64,000 nt of DNA, from positions 4,630,534-4,694,533 of the forward strand of contig NC_049994.1 in the NCBI RefSeq assembly GCF_000003815.2, in the 5' to 3' direction. Below, in pieces: positions 20,601 through 27,700 of the stretch. This DNA is from Branchiostoma floridae. Taxonomy: Eukaryota > Chordata > Leptocardii > Amphioxiformes > Branchiostomatidae. Position 1 is the stretch's first letter, and every line of letters starts with the position of its first letter. The position numbers and the translations under genes were made by a program. The notes below the pieces were generated by a model. It saw nothing but the letters and a program-made list of their open reading frames with translations. It did not search any database and had not been told where the DNA came from.

Positions 20601-22542
20601 AAGCCGAGAGAGTCACAGACAAGACAGTATGCGGGCAGAAGATAGAAAACAAATTCACTGTAGTAGTGAAGTGTAGTAGTAAAACCGCCTTGAACACATA
20701 CATGCATTTACAGTATATTATTACTACACCTGTCCAGCAGTAAAGAACAGCTATGGAGAAATTTTAATGTATTAAGCTACTGTATTTTCAGGCGACTGAA
20801 GGAAACCTGCAGCTTGCCAGGAGCCTGCTTCAGTTAAAGTACAAGACGGAGATGTGCTCTAACTTCCGCAGCAGCGGCACCTGTCGCTTTGGCGACAAGT
20901 GTCTGTACGCGCACGGGGAATGGGAGCTGCGCCGCACTCCCAAGCTGACACCCTGTCCAGCTATGCAGCAGAAGGTGGGTAAAATAGGAAGTTAAAAGGT
21001 GTGTCTGCATGGTTTTACAGTCTACACACTCTTCCACTTGAAACATTATGTCCAAATTCTGTGGCGCCAGCTTCCTGGGATAACAGTTAGGTCGGGACAT
21101 GGCTGGAAATGAGTTGCATCATTCGAGGGTTGGATAGAGCCGGTGGCTCTGTCTGCGCATGAATGAGCTTGAACACTACCCACTGTACCTCAAAATGTGT
21201 GGCATTGTGTGGCGCAATTGACAAGGTGTTTGTCCCAGACCCCAGAGTTAAACAGGCTCGAAACCGCTGATTTGTCCCGACGTTGTGCCCTTAGGAAAGG
21301 CACTTTACACGACTTTCCTCACATCACTCAGATGAAAATGAGTGGCTAGCTTTGGCTAGGACTATCCTTTGGATAGGACGTTAAATGGTGGTCCATTGTT
21401 TGAGTAGAGCCACACCATGAGCACATTAAAGAACCCATCGCACTTATCGAAAAGAGCAGGGGATCTTCCTGGTGCGATTGGTGGAACCCTACAGTCCTAT
21501 GGCCGCACCTGGGGCAATTACTGTAGTATTGAGGTCACTTTAGTGGCGCCAAATGGCAGACCCTTGCAATTTACTAGTGGCACCAAGATACATGAAGATT
21601 GAATCAAAACTGTATCCTAATCTACAGGGACACTGCCCACATGGTGACAGCTGTATCTTTGCACATTCCAAGAATGATCTGAAAGCACCTGCCAGGACAC
21701 CTGAGCAGGTGAAACCTGTCGCAGCTGTGAGGAGGACGTCCCCGACAGCTCGCATGCGTCTGGTGGACCTGAAGAAGAAGAAAGAGCAGACAGAGGACAG
21801 ACTTGACAAAAAGAGGCCTCTCTGGCAAACTGTAGAGGTAGAGATATGCAGTCTTCCTTCTTTCTCTTGTAAAACCTTTCTTGTCTGAATACTGAAAATT
21901 GCATGGTGTAATATAGGTTTCAGAATTTTTTAAGGATGTATAAGCTTTATCTTGCTGATTTTTTTTCAACTTTGTAGATGCTGGTAACATACTAAAAGTT
22001 CTGAACTTTTAACAGTTATATGCATTTTGCTCTAGGCTCTTTCAGAGCTCGAGGCCTCTATAAGCATTTTATATTATATAATGCTCAGAAATAGCATCAA
22101 AACTTTTGTAGATTTGGATAAAGTACTAACTTAGTCATTTGGTATCTGTAAGAGCTAAATATGCCATTTTTAAGGGAACTAAAACCATAGTACATGTACA
22201 CAGAGAGAAAAGAAACCCAGTTATAACAATGTGATATACATGTACTAGTATTTTTCTTAGTGGGAAATGATGGTAGTACAAAAAAACAAAGTTACTGTAT
22301 GACAATATGATATATTTTTCTTGGTACAGACAAAGCAACGGTCACAGTCCCTAGAGGCCGACGTCTGTGCCATCTGTGTGGACGACCTATATGACCTGAT
22401 GGGGTCGTGTGTCCGCACGCTGGACTGCGGGCATCGCTTCCACGATTCCTGCGTCTCGCGCTGGCTGCTGAAGGAAGAGCGGACGTGCCCCTGCTGTAGG
22501 CAGCTCGCCTTGCTTCCCGAAGAGTTCCCGCGCTTGAAATAG
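1899..22542 (+). CDS. TTC3/DZIP3-like RING-H2 E3 ubiquitin ligase with PAM2 and tandem CCCH fingers (3' part of gene)
   Basis: Exons: 1899-2627, 3674-3779, 5086-5230, 7296-7430, 8437-13046, 13821-14000, 14672-14788, 15184-15732, 17102-18099, 19129-19256, 19863-20223, 20792-20974, 21628-21837, 22330-22542. Every junction has GT-AG ends and matching phase, giving about 2,885 residues once the 8-nt duplication at 17402-17417 is discounted. The N-terminus lies upstream of the window because exon 1899 begins inside a codon. Domain order in window residues: proline-rich 1-240, TTC3/DZIP3-like segment about 244-327, PAM2 337-347, repeated coiled coil about 700-1909, basic and low-complexity segments, CCCH fingers about 2706-2758, RING-H2 2828-2871, and a tail LLPEEFP as I recall from DZIP3. 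Expected role (family knowledge): E2-dependent ubiquitin transfer. RNA association is inferred from PAM2 and the CCCH pair. Introns hold many transposon relics. Family assignment is from memory of motifs, not from a search. Confidence 0.82.
2917..3396. mobile_element. Tc1/mariner-type MITE, copy 1
   Basis: Terminal inverted repeats CAGTCAAACCTGCC and GGCAGGTTTGACTG are flanked by TA on both sides (2915-2916 and 3397-3398), the Tc1/mariner insertion signature. The interior repeats GCGACCACCT words. A near-identical copy in the same orientation is at 33490-33962, inside ATXN7L3. Non-coding. Confidence 0.88.
3674..5230 (+). CDS. TTC3/DZIP3-like segment, exons 3674-3779 and 5086-5230
   Basis: The first exon joins the previous one in phase (AG + A), reading [20 protein letters not shown] and then [12 protein letters not shown]. 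The second continues in phase 0 with [20 protein letters not shown]. The pattern of an alternating hydrophobic helix, then GG[11 protein letters not shown], resembles a conserved segment I associate with the TTC3/DZIP3 ligase family. The donors are strong (AAG|GTAAGT and CAA|GTAAGT). The second exon ends in phase 1. The assignment is from memory and could be wrong in detail, but the coding call is firm. Confidence 0.72.
3931..4292. mobile_element. hAT-type MITE, family CAGGGTTGTAGCCAGC
   Basis: Terminal repeats CAGGGTTGTAGCCAGC and GCTGGCTACAACCCTG, with a perfect 8-bp target-site duplication GGTGATAC at 3923-3930 and 4293-4300, as in hAT transposition. 362 bp, non-coding. The right sub-terminal sequence (CTTCGGCTCGACGTCTCG) resembles the 15827-16660 element, suggesting related families. 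Confidence 0.9.
4904..4963. repeat. Short tandem repeat in intron
   Basis: The word AAGCTATATGCCAGATATTTG occurs twice and GCCAGATATTTG three times between 4900 and 4963, with TACCAAG spacers. It looks like local slippage duplication. Confidence 0.8.
5465..5874. mobile_element. PIF/Harbinger-like MITE with internal minisatellites
   Basis: The ends GGCACGATATAGACACAG and CTGTGTCTAGATTGGGCC are inverted repeats of about 37 bp, flanked by TTA on both sides (5462-5464 and 5875-5877). The 3-bp TTA duplication and GG(G/C)C start fit PIF/Harbinger. Inside are three 21-bp direct repeats (GATAGCTTAGCAGGGGTCCCC, about 5610-5672) and three 12-bp CCTCCAGATCCC-type repeats (about 5800-5830). Confidence 0.82.
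5893..6850 (+). mobile_element. Possible LTR-retrotransposon 5' fragment, split by a hAT element
   Basis: A TGT...ACA segment (about 5893-6071) contains AATAAA and ends CCCCTACA, followed by TTTGGTGGC, which resembles an LTR end followed by a primer-binding site. An open frame downstream (6049 onward) stays open across the hAT insertion at 6303-6692 up to a stop near 6811, as expected of a gag-like remnant. No second LTR, protease or polymerase is present. Tentative. Confidence 0.35.
6303..6692. mobile_element. hAT-type MITE, family TAGGGCTGTGTACCTAAA, copy 1
   Basis: Terminal inverted repeats TAGGGCTGTGTACCTAAA, with a perfect 8-bp duplication TCCACCAG at 6295-6302 and 6693-6700. Sub-terminal regions are rich in GGTACAGGT and GGTCCGGACC words in both orientations. 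390 bp, non-coding. The second copy at 18612-19019 lies in the opposite orientation. Fragments near 3840-3900 and 14065-14105 share GGTACAGGTCTGGACCTG. Confidence 0.93.
7296..7430 (+). CDS. Exon encoding a PAM2 (PABP-interacting) motif
   Basis: The only acceptor that restores frame with the upstream phase-1 exon is GAATAG before 7296. AG sites at 7305 and 7320 give the wrong phase. The exon encodes [14 protein letters not shown] at 7319-7360, matching the PAM2 consensus (L/I)NPNAxxFxP that binds the MLLE domain of cytoplasmic poly(A)-binding protein. The key residues are present: the hydrophobic position before Asn, Asn-Pro-x-Ala, Phe and Pro. An acidic stretch follows ([10 protein letters not shown]). 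It ends in phase 1 at CAG|GTAAAG. Confidence 0.8.
7555..7812. mobile_element. Truncated copy of the 1040-1403 element
   Basis: From TTTATGTATGTAAAGATATCAA to ATTTCGAGCCCTG it matches the right two thirds of the element at 1040-1403, including the GTGGTGCACCCAAAA and GTGCACCAGTGCACCTAATC words. The left terminal repeat is missing. Confidence 0.8.
8437..13046 (+). CDS. Giant 4.6-kb coiled-coil repeat exon
   Basis: One exon of 4,610 nt, entered in phase 1 and left in phase 0 at CAG|GTTTGA. The first 380 or so residues are acidic and serine-rich. From about 9840 the product is an almost unbroken heptad coiled coil built from roughly 16-17 degenerate repeats of about 60-90 residues. The repeat core is [20 protein letters not shown], followed by NCSQD, a short spacer, then [20 protein letters not shown]. 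Cys in NCSQ recurs at the same place in many copies. The length suggests an extended oligomerisation rod. Copies differ in length and sequence, so the array is old or under relaxed constraint. Confidence 0.9.
13075..13451. mobile_element. MITE with AGCCAGG/CCAGGCT ends
   Basis: AGCCAGGGTACAATCCGGAT at 13075 and its inverted partner ending CCAGGCT at 13451 share GTAGTAGTTTGCTC on the inner side. It lies 28 bp downstream of the giant exon's splice donor. A similar-ended element is at 29814-30235. The target-site duplication is unclear here. Confidence 0.68.
13533..13717. mobile_element. Small MITE, GGCCTGGGTCACATTT family
   Basis: Ends GCCTGGGTCACATTTCC and AAATGTGACCTAAG are inverted. TTAGG lies outside the left end and CTAAGG at the right. 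A related element at 53570-53766 has ends GGCCTACGTCACATTTTC. Non-coding. Confidence 0.6.
13821..15732 (+). CDS. Exons 13821-14000, 14672-14788 and 15184-15732 of the RING ligase gene
   Basis: All three are phase 0. The first encodes a helical, Trp/Arg/Glu-rich segment that continues the rod ([20 protein letters not shown]). The second gives a Leu/Pro/Gln-rich linker ([17 protein letters not shown]). The third encodes a Ser/Pro-rich disordered stretch with basic patches ([19 protein letters not shown]) that may add nuclear-localisation signals. Acceptors and donors are CACCAG/CAG|GTGTGT, CTGCAG/ATG|GTGAGT and TCTCAG/CAG|GTTAGA. No recognised domain. Confidence 0.8.
15827..16660. mobile_element. 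hAT-type element, family CAGGCTTTTAGCTAG, copy 1 (834 bp)
   Basis: Terminal repeats CAGGCTTTTAGCTAG and CTAGCTAAAAGCCTG, with a perfect 8-bp duplication ATGACAAC at 15819-15826 and 16661-16668. The sub-terminal region has GTACGGC/GTACGCC repeats. A shorter relative with its own duplication is at 35498-35838. No transposase frame. Confidence 0.92.
17102..18099 (+). CDS. Low-complexity exon with 39-bp repeats and an 8-bp frame-breaking duplication
   Basis: Entered in phase 0 after CCACAAG and left in phase 0 at CAG|GTGAGG. From 17324 it carries about three 39-bp units encoding GYQNxTGLxQSAx. In the last unit GGTTACCA (17402-17409) is followed by GGTTATCA (17410-17417). These 8 extra bases move the repeat into another frame, and the first frame stops at 17476. 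The downstream frame to 18099 is open and joins the later exons, so both halves are coding. It is a recent allele, an assembly or sequencing error, or is removed by an unusual splice. An intron 17411-17499 would restore frame but has a weak pyrimidine tract. Confidence 0.72.
18189..18540 (+). mobile_element. tRNA-derived SINE
   Basis: A perfect pol III A box TGGTGTAATGG at 18199-18209 and a near-perfect B box GTTCACATC at 18245-18253 sit about 40 bp apart, as in a tRNA head. They are followed by a body with GTTGTGCCCTCGGGAAAGGCAC. The body is shared with 21203-21600 (GTTGTGCCCTTAGGAAAGGCAC) and, inverted, with 30530-30665. Confidence 0.75.
18612..19019. mobile_element. hAT-type MITE, family TAGGGCTGTGTACCTAAA, copy 2
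   Basis: The same ends as 6303-6692 but the element is inverted. The 8-bp duplication GTTTTGAT is perfect at 18604-18611 and 19020-19027. 408 bp, non-coding, about 110 bp upstream of the NLS exon. Confidence 0.93.
19129..20223 (+). CDS. Exons 19129-19256 (NLS) and 19863-20223 of the RING ligase gene
   Basis: The first exon opens [13 protein letters not shown], which contains the monopartite nuclear-localisation core KKKRKV, and then an Ala/Lys-rich helix. It ends in phase 2 (AG) and the next exon supplies G, giving Arg. The second exon has a conserved-looking start ([20 protein letters not shown], then [14 protein letters not shown]), then a Ser/Gln/Pro linker with three degenerate copies of xxPSNQPG. 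It ends in phase 0 at GAA|GTGAGT. Confidence 0.8.
19326..19670 (+). mobile_element. tRNA-derived SINE, second type
   Basis: A perfect B box GTTCAATCC lies at about 19409-19417 after CCCCC. Upstream, GGCTCAAATGGTAGCAG is compatible with a decayed A box. The body includes GGTCCCGTGTTTGGGGAGC and ends with poly-A-like ACAACAACAGCAAGGAAA near 19685. The boundaries are approximate. Confidence 0.55.
20792..21837 (+). CDS. Tandem C-X8-C-X5-C-X3-H zinc fingers (exons 20792-20974 and 21628-21837)
   Basis: The first finger is at 20855-20914: [20 protein letters not shown], preceded by YKTEM, close to the (R/K)YKTEL lead-in of tristetraprolin-type RNA-binding fingers. The second is split by the intron. 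Its first Cys (20954-20956, in TPCPAMQQK) lies in the upstream exon, and [13 protein letters not shown] begins the downstream exon at 21628. After phase-0 splicing the spacing is again exactly 8-5-3, with 13 residues between fingers. A Lys/Glu-rich helix follows. By family knowledge such pairs bind AU-rich single-stranded RNA. The target here is unknown. Confidence 0.9.
21203..21600 (+). mobile_element. tRNA-derived SINE in the intron between the two CCCH exons
   Basis: A-box match TGGCGCAATTG followed by a decayed B box GCTCGAAAC, then the same body as 18189-18540. It occupies most of the intron that splits the second CCCH finger and ends close to the acceptor at 21627. Confidence 0.65.
22330..22542 (+). 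CDS. Terminal exon: C-terminal RING-H2 finger
   Basis: The acceptor is GGTACAG before 22330 and the stop is TAG at 22540-22542. The zinc ligands follow C3H2C3 order: Cys-x2-Cys (CAIC), 16 residues, Cys-x-His (CGH), His, Cys (HDSC), then Cys-x2-Cys (CPCC), spanning 22366-22497. Ile in CAIC, the Trp of SRW and the following Pro in CPCC are the usual E2-contact positions, so the finger looks catalytically competent. It ends [10 protein letters not shown], close to what I recall of the DZIP3 C-terminus. Confidence 0.93.
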   Translation, partial: TKQRSQSLEADVCAICVDDLYDLMGSCVRTLDCGHRFHDSCVSRWLLKEERTCPCCRQLALLPEEFPRLK

Positions 22543-24290
22543 TCCAAATGCTAAGTGTTAGACAGTTGGATTATTGAAACTATTCAAGCTGCTCAAGACC
22601 AGAATTTATGCATCAAAAGACAAGCTTCAGAAATCCCTATAAAACGTTGAATACTGTATTACGCACACTCAGGAAAGCTCGTTTGAAAGATTTGGAATGA
22701 ATAGAGAAAGCAAAACTAGAATTTGTTCCAGGTTTACATTTTCAAAGTATTGAACCTTGGACCTTGAAGAATTGGAACTTGGACCTTGTAGAATTGTTAG
22801 TACTGTGAAGCAATACAAATATGGTGCAAAAATGCTACTGAAGTGCCTGACTTGGAAAAAGATAGAAGTACAATGTACATGTAGTCATTGATTAGTTATT
22901 ACTGCAAAGATGATATGTGCAGGGAAGCTGTCAAGTGATGATATTTTTGTACTTAATTATTGTCTTTCTGCACATTTTCCTTCAGAGATGAGCTAGGGAC
23001 CAAACTATGGAATTCTACCATGCAATGAATATTATTCAGAAATGCTTCCTTTTGTGTATGAATCTATGTATACTAAACATTGAGAACTTAATGGATAGAA
23101 ACATTTGTCAACAGCAATGGGAGGGCCAGCAATTTCTAGAACACTATAATGATGGAAGAATTATTTAGCTTTAGATGCACACTAAGTTACAGAACATGAC
23201 AAAAATTGTCCCAATTTGTATTTTGTAATACCTAAATTGTTCCCATTGAATTATAATATTTAAAAAAATGTAGTGTATCATTTGTTATTGTAGGTTATAG
23301 AGTTGATGGTCTAGCATTTCTGTTTCTGTTCATTCAAATCTTTTGATAAACTTCAGTTACTGCTGTGGCATGCCTAATATGTTGAACTTGAGTGGTAATG
23401 TCTTACTGAATGTTTATACTATTTATATCAGATATTGGAAGGTACAGACTACAGATTTAAGTAGTTTTGTATCTGGTACGGTTTGGTGGTCAACCAATCC
23501 AAAGAACTGATGACTTTGTACAAGCACCATGTTGCATTTGGTACAAGGCAAAAGTCACAAGTGTTGTAGAAAGCATAACTAGGAAATGTTTTTGTATGTT
23601 CTGTTTTGCTTTTGTATGTTTATAAAAGACCAGTTATTTCATTCATTGTTGTGCTTTTTCATTTTGCAAATGATACATAGGTTATACATGTGTAGTAATG
23701 CTAATTGTTATTTCATGCACATATTACACCACCTATTGAATAACCTCAGACTATGAAGATTCAAGTTCATGATTCATCATAAACATTTGTACGGTCAAAG
23801 TTCGAAAGCCCCTGAGACAAACAAAACACATCTGGATTATTATGTAAATCAACTAAACTTCCATATGTTGCAAGTATGAAATTCTGGTGATAAAGTACCA
23901 TCTATGAAATTATGCCCTTTGATTATGCAAATTATTTCATTATTTGCATTACAAATTAATGTTCCTATCTGTCCAGTTATGTATTATGCATGTTTTCATA
24001 GTCCTACATATCATTAAGTGCATTGGATTAATACCTTTGTAATATAGATTATGCAAATTTGATTGACATTTGCATACTTGTAAACCATTCATTCATTCAT
24101 TCTTATCATCTAATATCATTCAAGCTTCCCACATACCAAAAAGTCACAACGGTCCATCAGCCCTTTCTTGATAGAAATGCATTCACAATTTTAACAAAAT
24201 TTCCCTTGCAGTTTTAGACAAGCAGCTAGGGGGTTCAAACCCACTCAGCTATAGCTATCTTGTTAGTGACATCCCCCATTCCTGAATGGA
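22543..24290 (+). other. 3' UTR of the RING ligase gene and intergenic spacer
   Basis: No coding potential. The sequence is AT-rich with several ATTTA pentamers and TTGTA runs, as expected of a 3' UTR. I saw no convincing AATAAA. TATAAA at about 23620 is a possible variant signal, so the transcript end is uncertain. A short (ATTC)n run lies at 24088-24102. Confidence 0.5.
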
Positions 24291-24294
24291 CTCT

Positions 24295-24340
24295 CCCACC
24301 AATCCCAGCGCACAGTGCTTTCCAAAATGGCGGACACTGG
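24295..24340 (+). promoter_or_regulatory. Likely ATXN7L3 promoter: CCAAT box and YY1-like site
   Basis: CCAAT at 24299-24303, then AAAATGGCGG at 24324-24333, a strong match to the YY1 core (AANATGGCGG) often found at housekeeping promoters. It lies about 330 bp upstream of the ATG at 24661. No TATA box is evident. The transcription start is inferred only. Confidence 0.45.
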
Positions 24341-24660
24341 ATGAAAACAAGATCTGCTTTCTTCCAAATTTCCCATTTTTCCTCATTTCTCGACACCTCA
24401 CCCTTCTCCAAAAATCACCAGTTATCCTTACGATGATACTCTAACTCAGGGCGACGACGTTTCTACCGCTGCACTCGTACTTTTTCTTTAAACACGTGGT
24501 TTTTGGTGAAATTACCCCGGCAGCTGAGATTTTTTACATGACAGCTGTGTTCGGGAACTTCTTGGTTTTAGGAATATTTTCCTGACTCGTTTCGTATGGA
24601 AGTATCCGGACATCCAGGCTCGTCTCTTGTCCCCTGAGCTGACGGGCGGTTTGTGGAGAG

Positions 24661-24720
24661 ATGTCCGAGTACAGCTTTGACGGGAGTGAGGATCAGGAAA
24701 GCGAGGATTGCCAACTCGTG
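24661..24720 (+). CDS. ATXN7L3: ATXN7L3 exon 1 (start codon)
   Basis: ATG at 24661 in GAGATGTCC. It encodes 20 acidic residues and leaves in phase 0 at GTG|GTAAGG. The next coding exon is 4.9 kb away and also phase 0. Confidence 0.8.
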
Positions 24721-27700
24721 GTAAGGAACACAAAAATCGTCTGACACACATGTCAATCACGGACGGAGCTGAAAATCTAATTAGGGACCATTAATTTGCC
24801 AACTTTTCTTACGGATATTGTTCAAAAGTGTTGGTTAAAATTTCTTTCGGCCATGCCATTGTTTTATTTGCTATGTCGTCAAAATACACATGAATGTTGT
24901 AATGCAATTCAATTCAAATTGAAATTCTGTGCATTATTTGTCGCAGTGTTATGCTGATGGCCAAGTGATTTGAAATTCACACTTCTACTTTCATTGTCAT
25001 CATTTCATGCATAACACAAAAGATACTGACAGGTTTCGCAAATGTGACATAAGTGCACAGGGAAACTTTAACAATGGGGTCATTGATGCATTTGCTCCCG
25101 GCGGTGGATTTGTTATCCTACCTGCTAAAATCGGACAAATTTCTTGGTGGAAAAGCATCTGGCCTCTCTTCCAACAAAGAAATTATGCATTCTATATGTT
25201 ATCCCGGACAGAAAAGGTGTCGCGGGGCTTATAGTCCTATTGACGAGCCCCGCGCGGGCGGATAAAGTGTTCCCGCCACGGCACGGCGTGGGCCAGCTGG
25301 ACTCAATACGCGACAATCCAATCTCGTTGGGAGGTCTCGCGAGACTGTTATCTGGCCGCGCGCGCGCGTGATTTGACAGTCGGACGGTAACAGCCTTCAG
25401 CAGCCCAGCGGCTAACAATGGCTTCTCCCAGCATCGACTCGATCGAGTCAACTTCAGAGATTCGTTGTGCTTTTATTTGGCAACATCCGCCGGTAAATCG
25501 GCATGCCATGAGCAGATAATATTGTTGTGAACCTATGGACTCGATATCGTGCTGTAAATTTGCAAATTTCTGGTCATTTTTCACAATTTTTGACGGGCGG
25601 TTTATGCTTGCTTGTCGTGAGAAAAACGTGCATATAGGCGCGTCGCCTTACTTGTAGTTACTCGGATAAGTTTGGCTCAAGCCGTAAAAATATCCCACAA
25701 AAGCTTACAAGAACCATCATTGGATCCTTGTAGATCCAAACTCGTAAGACTTTCGGCGATTTTGACGGTAAATTAGTCGATGGCAACATATCGGCCTTTG
25801 GGAGTTTACGCGTACGTGAGTTGGGGAGGGGGGCGTGTTTCCGTGTTCGTTTTGATCAAGGCGGGGTCACTTTTCCGACTATGTCTATGATTTCAGTTTT
25901 CGCCGGATGAAACTCCACAAAAACGTGAACATATCGATTTAGGGTCCTTCTGGGTAGAAATCTAGCATGGTTTCGGCGGCTTTGTGGGCAACTTTTTATT
26001 GGTTAACTTCATACGTGATGAGTGGGTGTGTCTGCAAATGTATAACGTTTGGCATTTGCTGTTCTTTTTCAGATCAACGCGTCGCGATCGAAATTCACAT
26101 CATCAGGGAAATACTGCAAATCATATGGATGCAATAGCCGTATTTCATGTTTTATAAAAGATGTCTTAACATATGTTCTTACTCGATCTCGTAGAGCTTT
26201 GCAACTCATGCTTTTGAGAAATGATAATTACATGTATATATCATTAGTGTTTTTTTTCCAAATGATAGACAAGTTCTCACAGCATTTACAGTATTGACGA
26301 AAATAAGCATCCGATAAGTAATACTTTTGGGAAATGGTAATGTTTCATACACATAATCATTCAAATGTACATTGTATTAAAATGTGAACTTTCAACATCT
26401 CTGACTGTTTTTGTGTGGCATAATTTTTGCAACAAATGAGACATCGTCCTACTCAGACCTAAGACAGGTAAGCCGTAAGGTGTCCACTTCCCTGTGCTAT
26501 ACATAGTAGTCCACTGTATTCTGCCGATGCAGTGGTCTGGACACTCTGCATCAACAATCAGTCTTTCTTCATACACACCATAGAGTTTCTTACCTCCTTT
26601 GGCTCTTTGAGTGAACAGCTCCGGTAGTATGGTTGTTTTGTGAAAGTGGTCAAGCTTTGGGATATTCTTCTTCTGCCATTCTGAGTCTACTTTAATTCGT
26701 TCGCAGAATAAATTATCCCTGCCAAAGTAGACAACGAAGTCCGCCCAATTTAAGTTACAGCAATAGACATTCCCTTGCACTTGGTGGTGGTACCTGTGTG
26801 ACGTCTTGAGTGCTGCACTGCTGTCTACCTTTGTTCTTTGGACTGCCTATTTTAGCGTGAGTCCTTTCTTTGAATGGGGGACACAATGAATACACGAATG
26901 CGTTACTGGAAATACATGCAGTAGATGTACACATTTCCCGTTAAAAAGTGTAAAAAACGCACATTTCTAATTTCATGTTCATGGTGAAATTATCCCTTCC
27001 GAGCTGTCTTTTTACCAGACAATCCCAGTGCTTAAGTAACGTGTTATCATCAAGTACATTTGGGGGGATCTTGAAAAATATGATGCATGTTGGCACTTTC
27101 TCTTCATTGACACACTTGGACTGACGGCTATTGCATCCATATGATTTGCAGTATTTCCCTGATGATGTGAATTTCGATCGCGACGCGTTGATCTGAAAAA
27201 GAACAGCAAAAGCCAAACGTTATACATTTGCAGACACACCCACTCATTACATATTACGTTAACCAAAAAGTCGGCCACAAAGCCGCCGAAACCATGCTAG
27301 ATTTCTACCCAGAAGGACCCTACATCGATATGTTCACGTTTTTGTGGAGTTTCAGCTGGCGAAAACTGAAATCATAGTCGGAAAAGTGACTCCGCCTTGA
27401 TCAAAACGAACGCATATACGCGGAAACACGCCCCCCTCCCCAACTCACGTACGCGTAAACTCCCAAAGTCGATATGTTGCCATCGACTAATTTACGGTCA
27501 AAATCGCCGAAAGTCTTACGAGTTTGGATCTACAAGGATCCAATGATGGTACTTGTACGCTTTTGTGGGATATTTTTACGGCTTGAGCCAAACTTATCCG
27601 AGTAACTACAAGTAAGGCGACGCGCCTATATGCACGTTTTTCTCACGACAAGCAAGCATAAACCGCCCGTCAAAAATTGTGAAAAATGACCAGAAATTTG

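Noticed and set aside
21203-21280. Possible functional tRNA gene from the A/B-box pattern
   Set aside because: The acceptor stem does not pair and the B box is decayed. The downstream body is shared with other SINEs.
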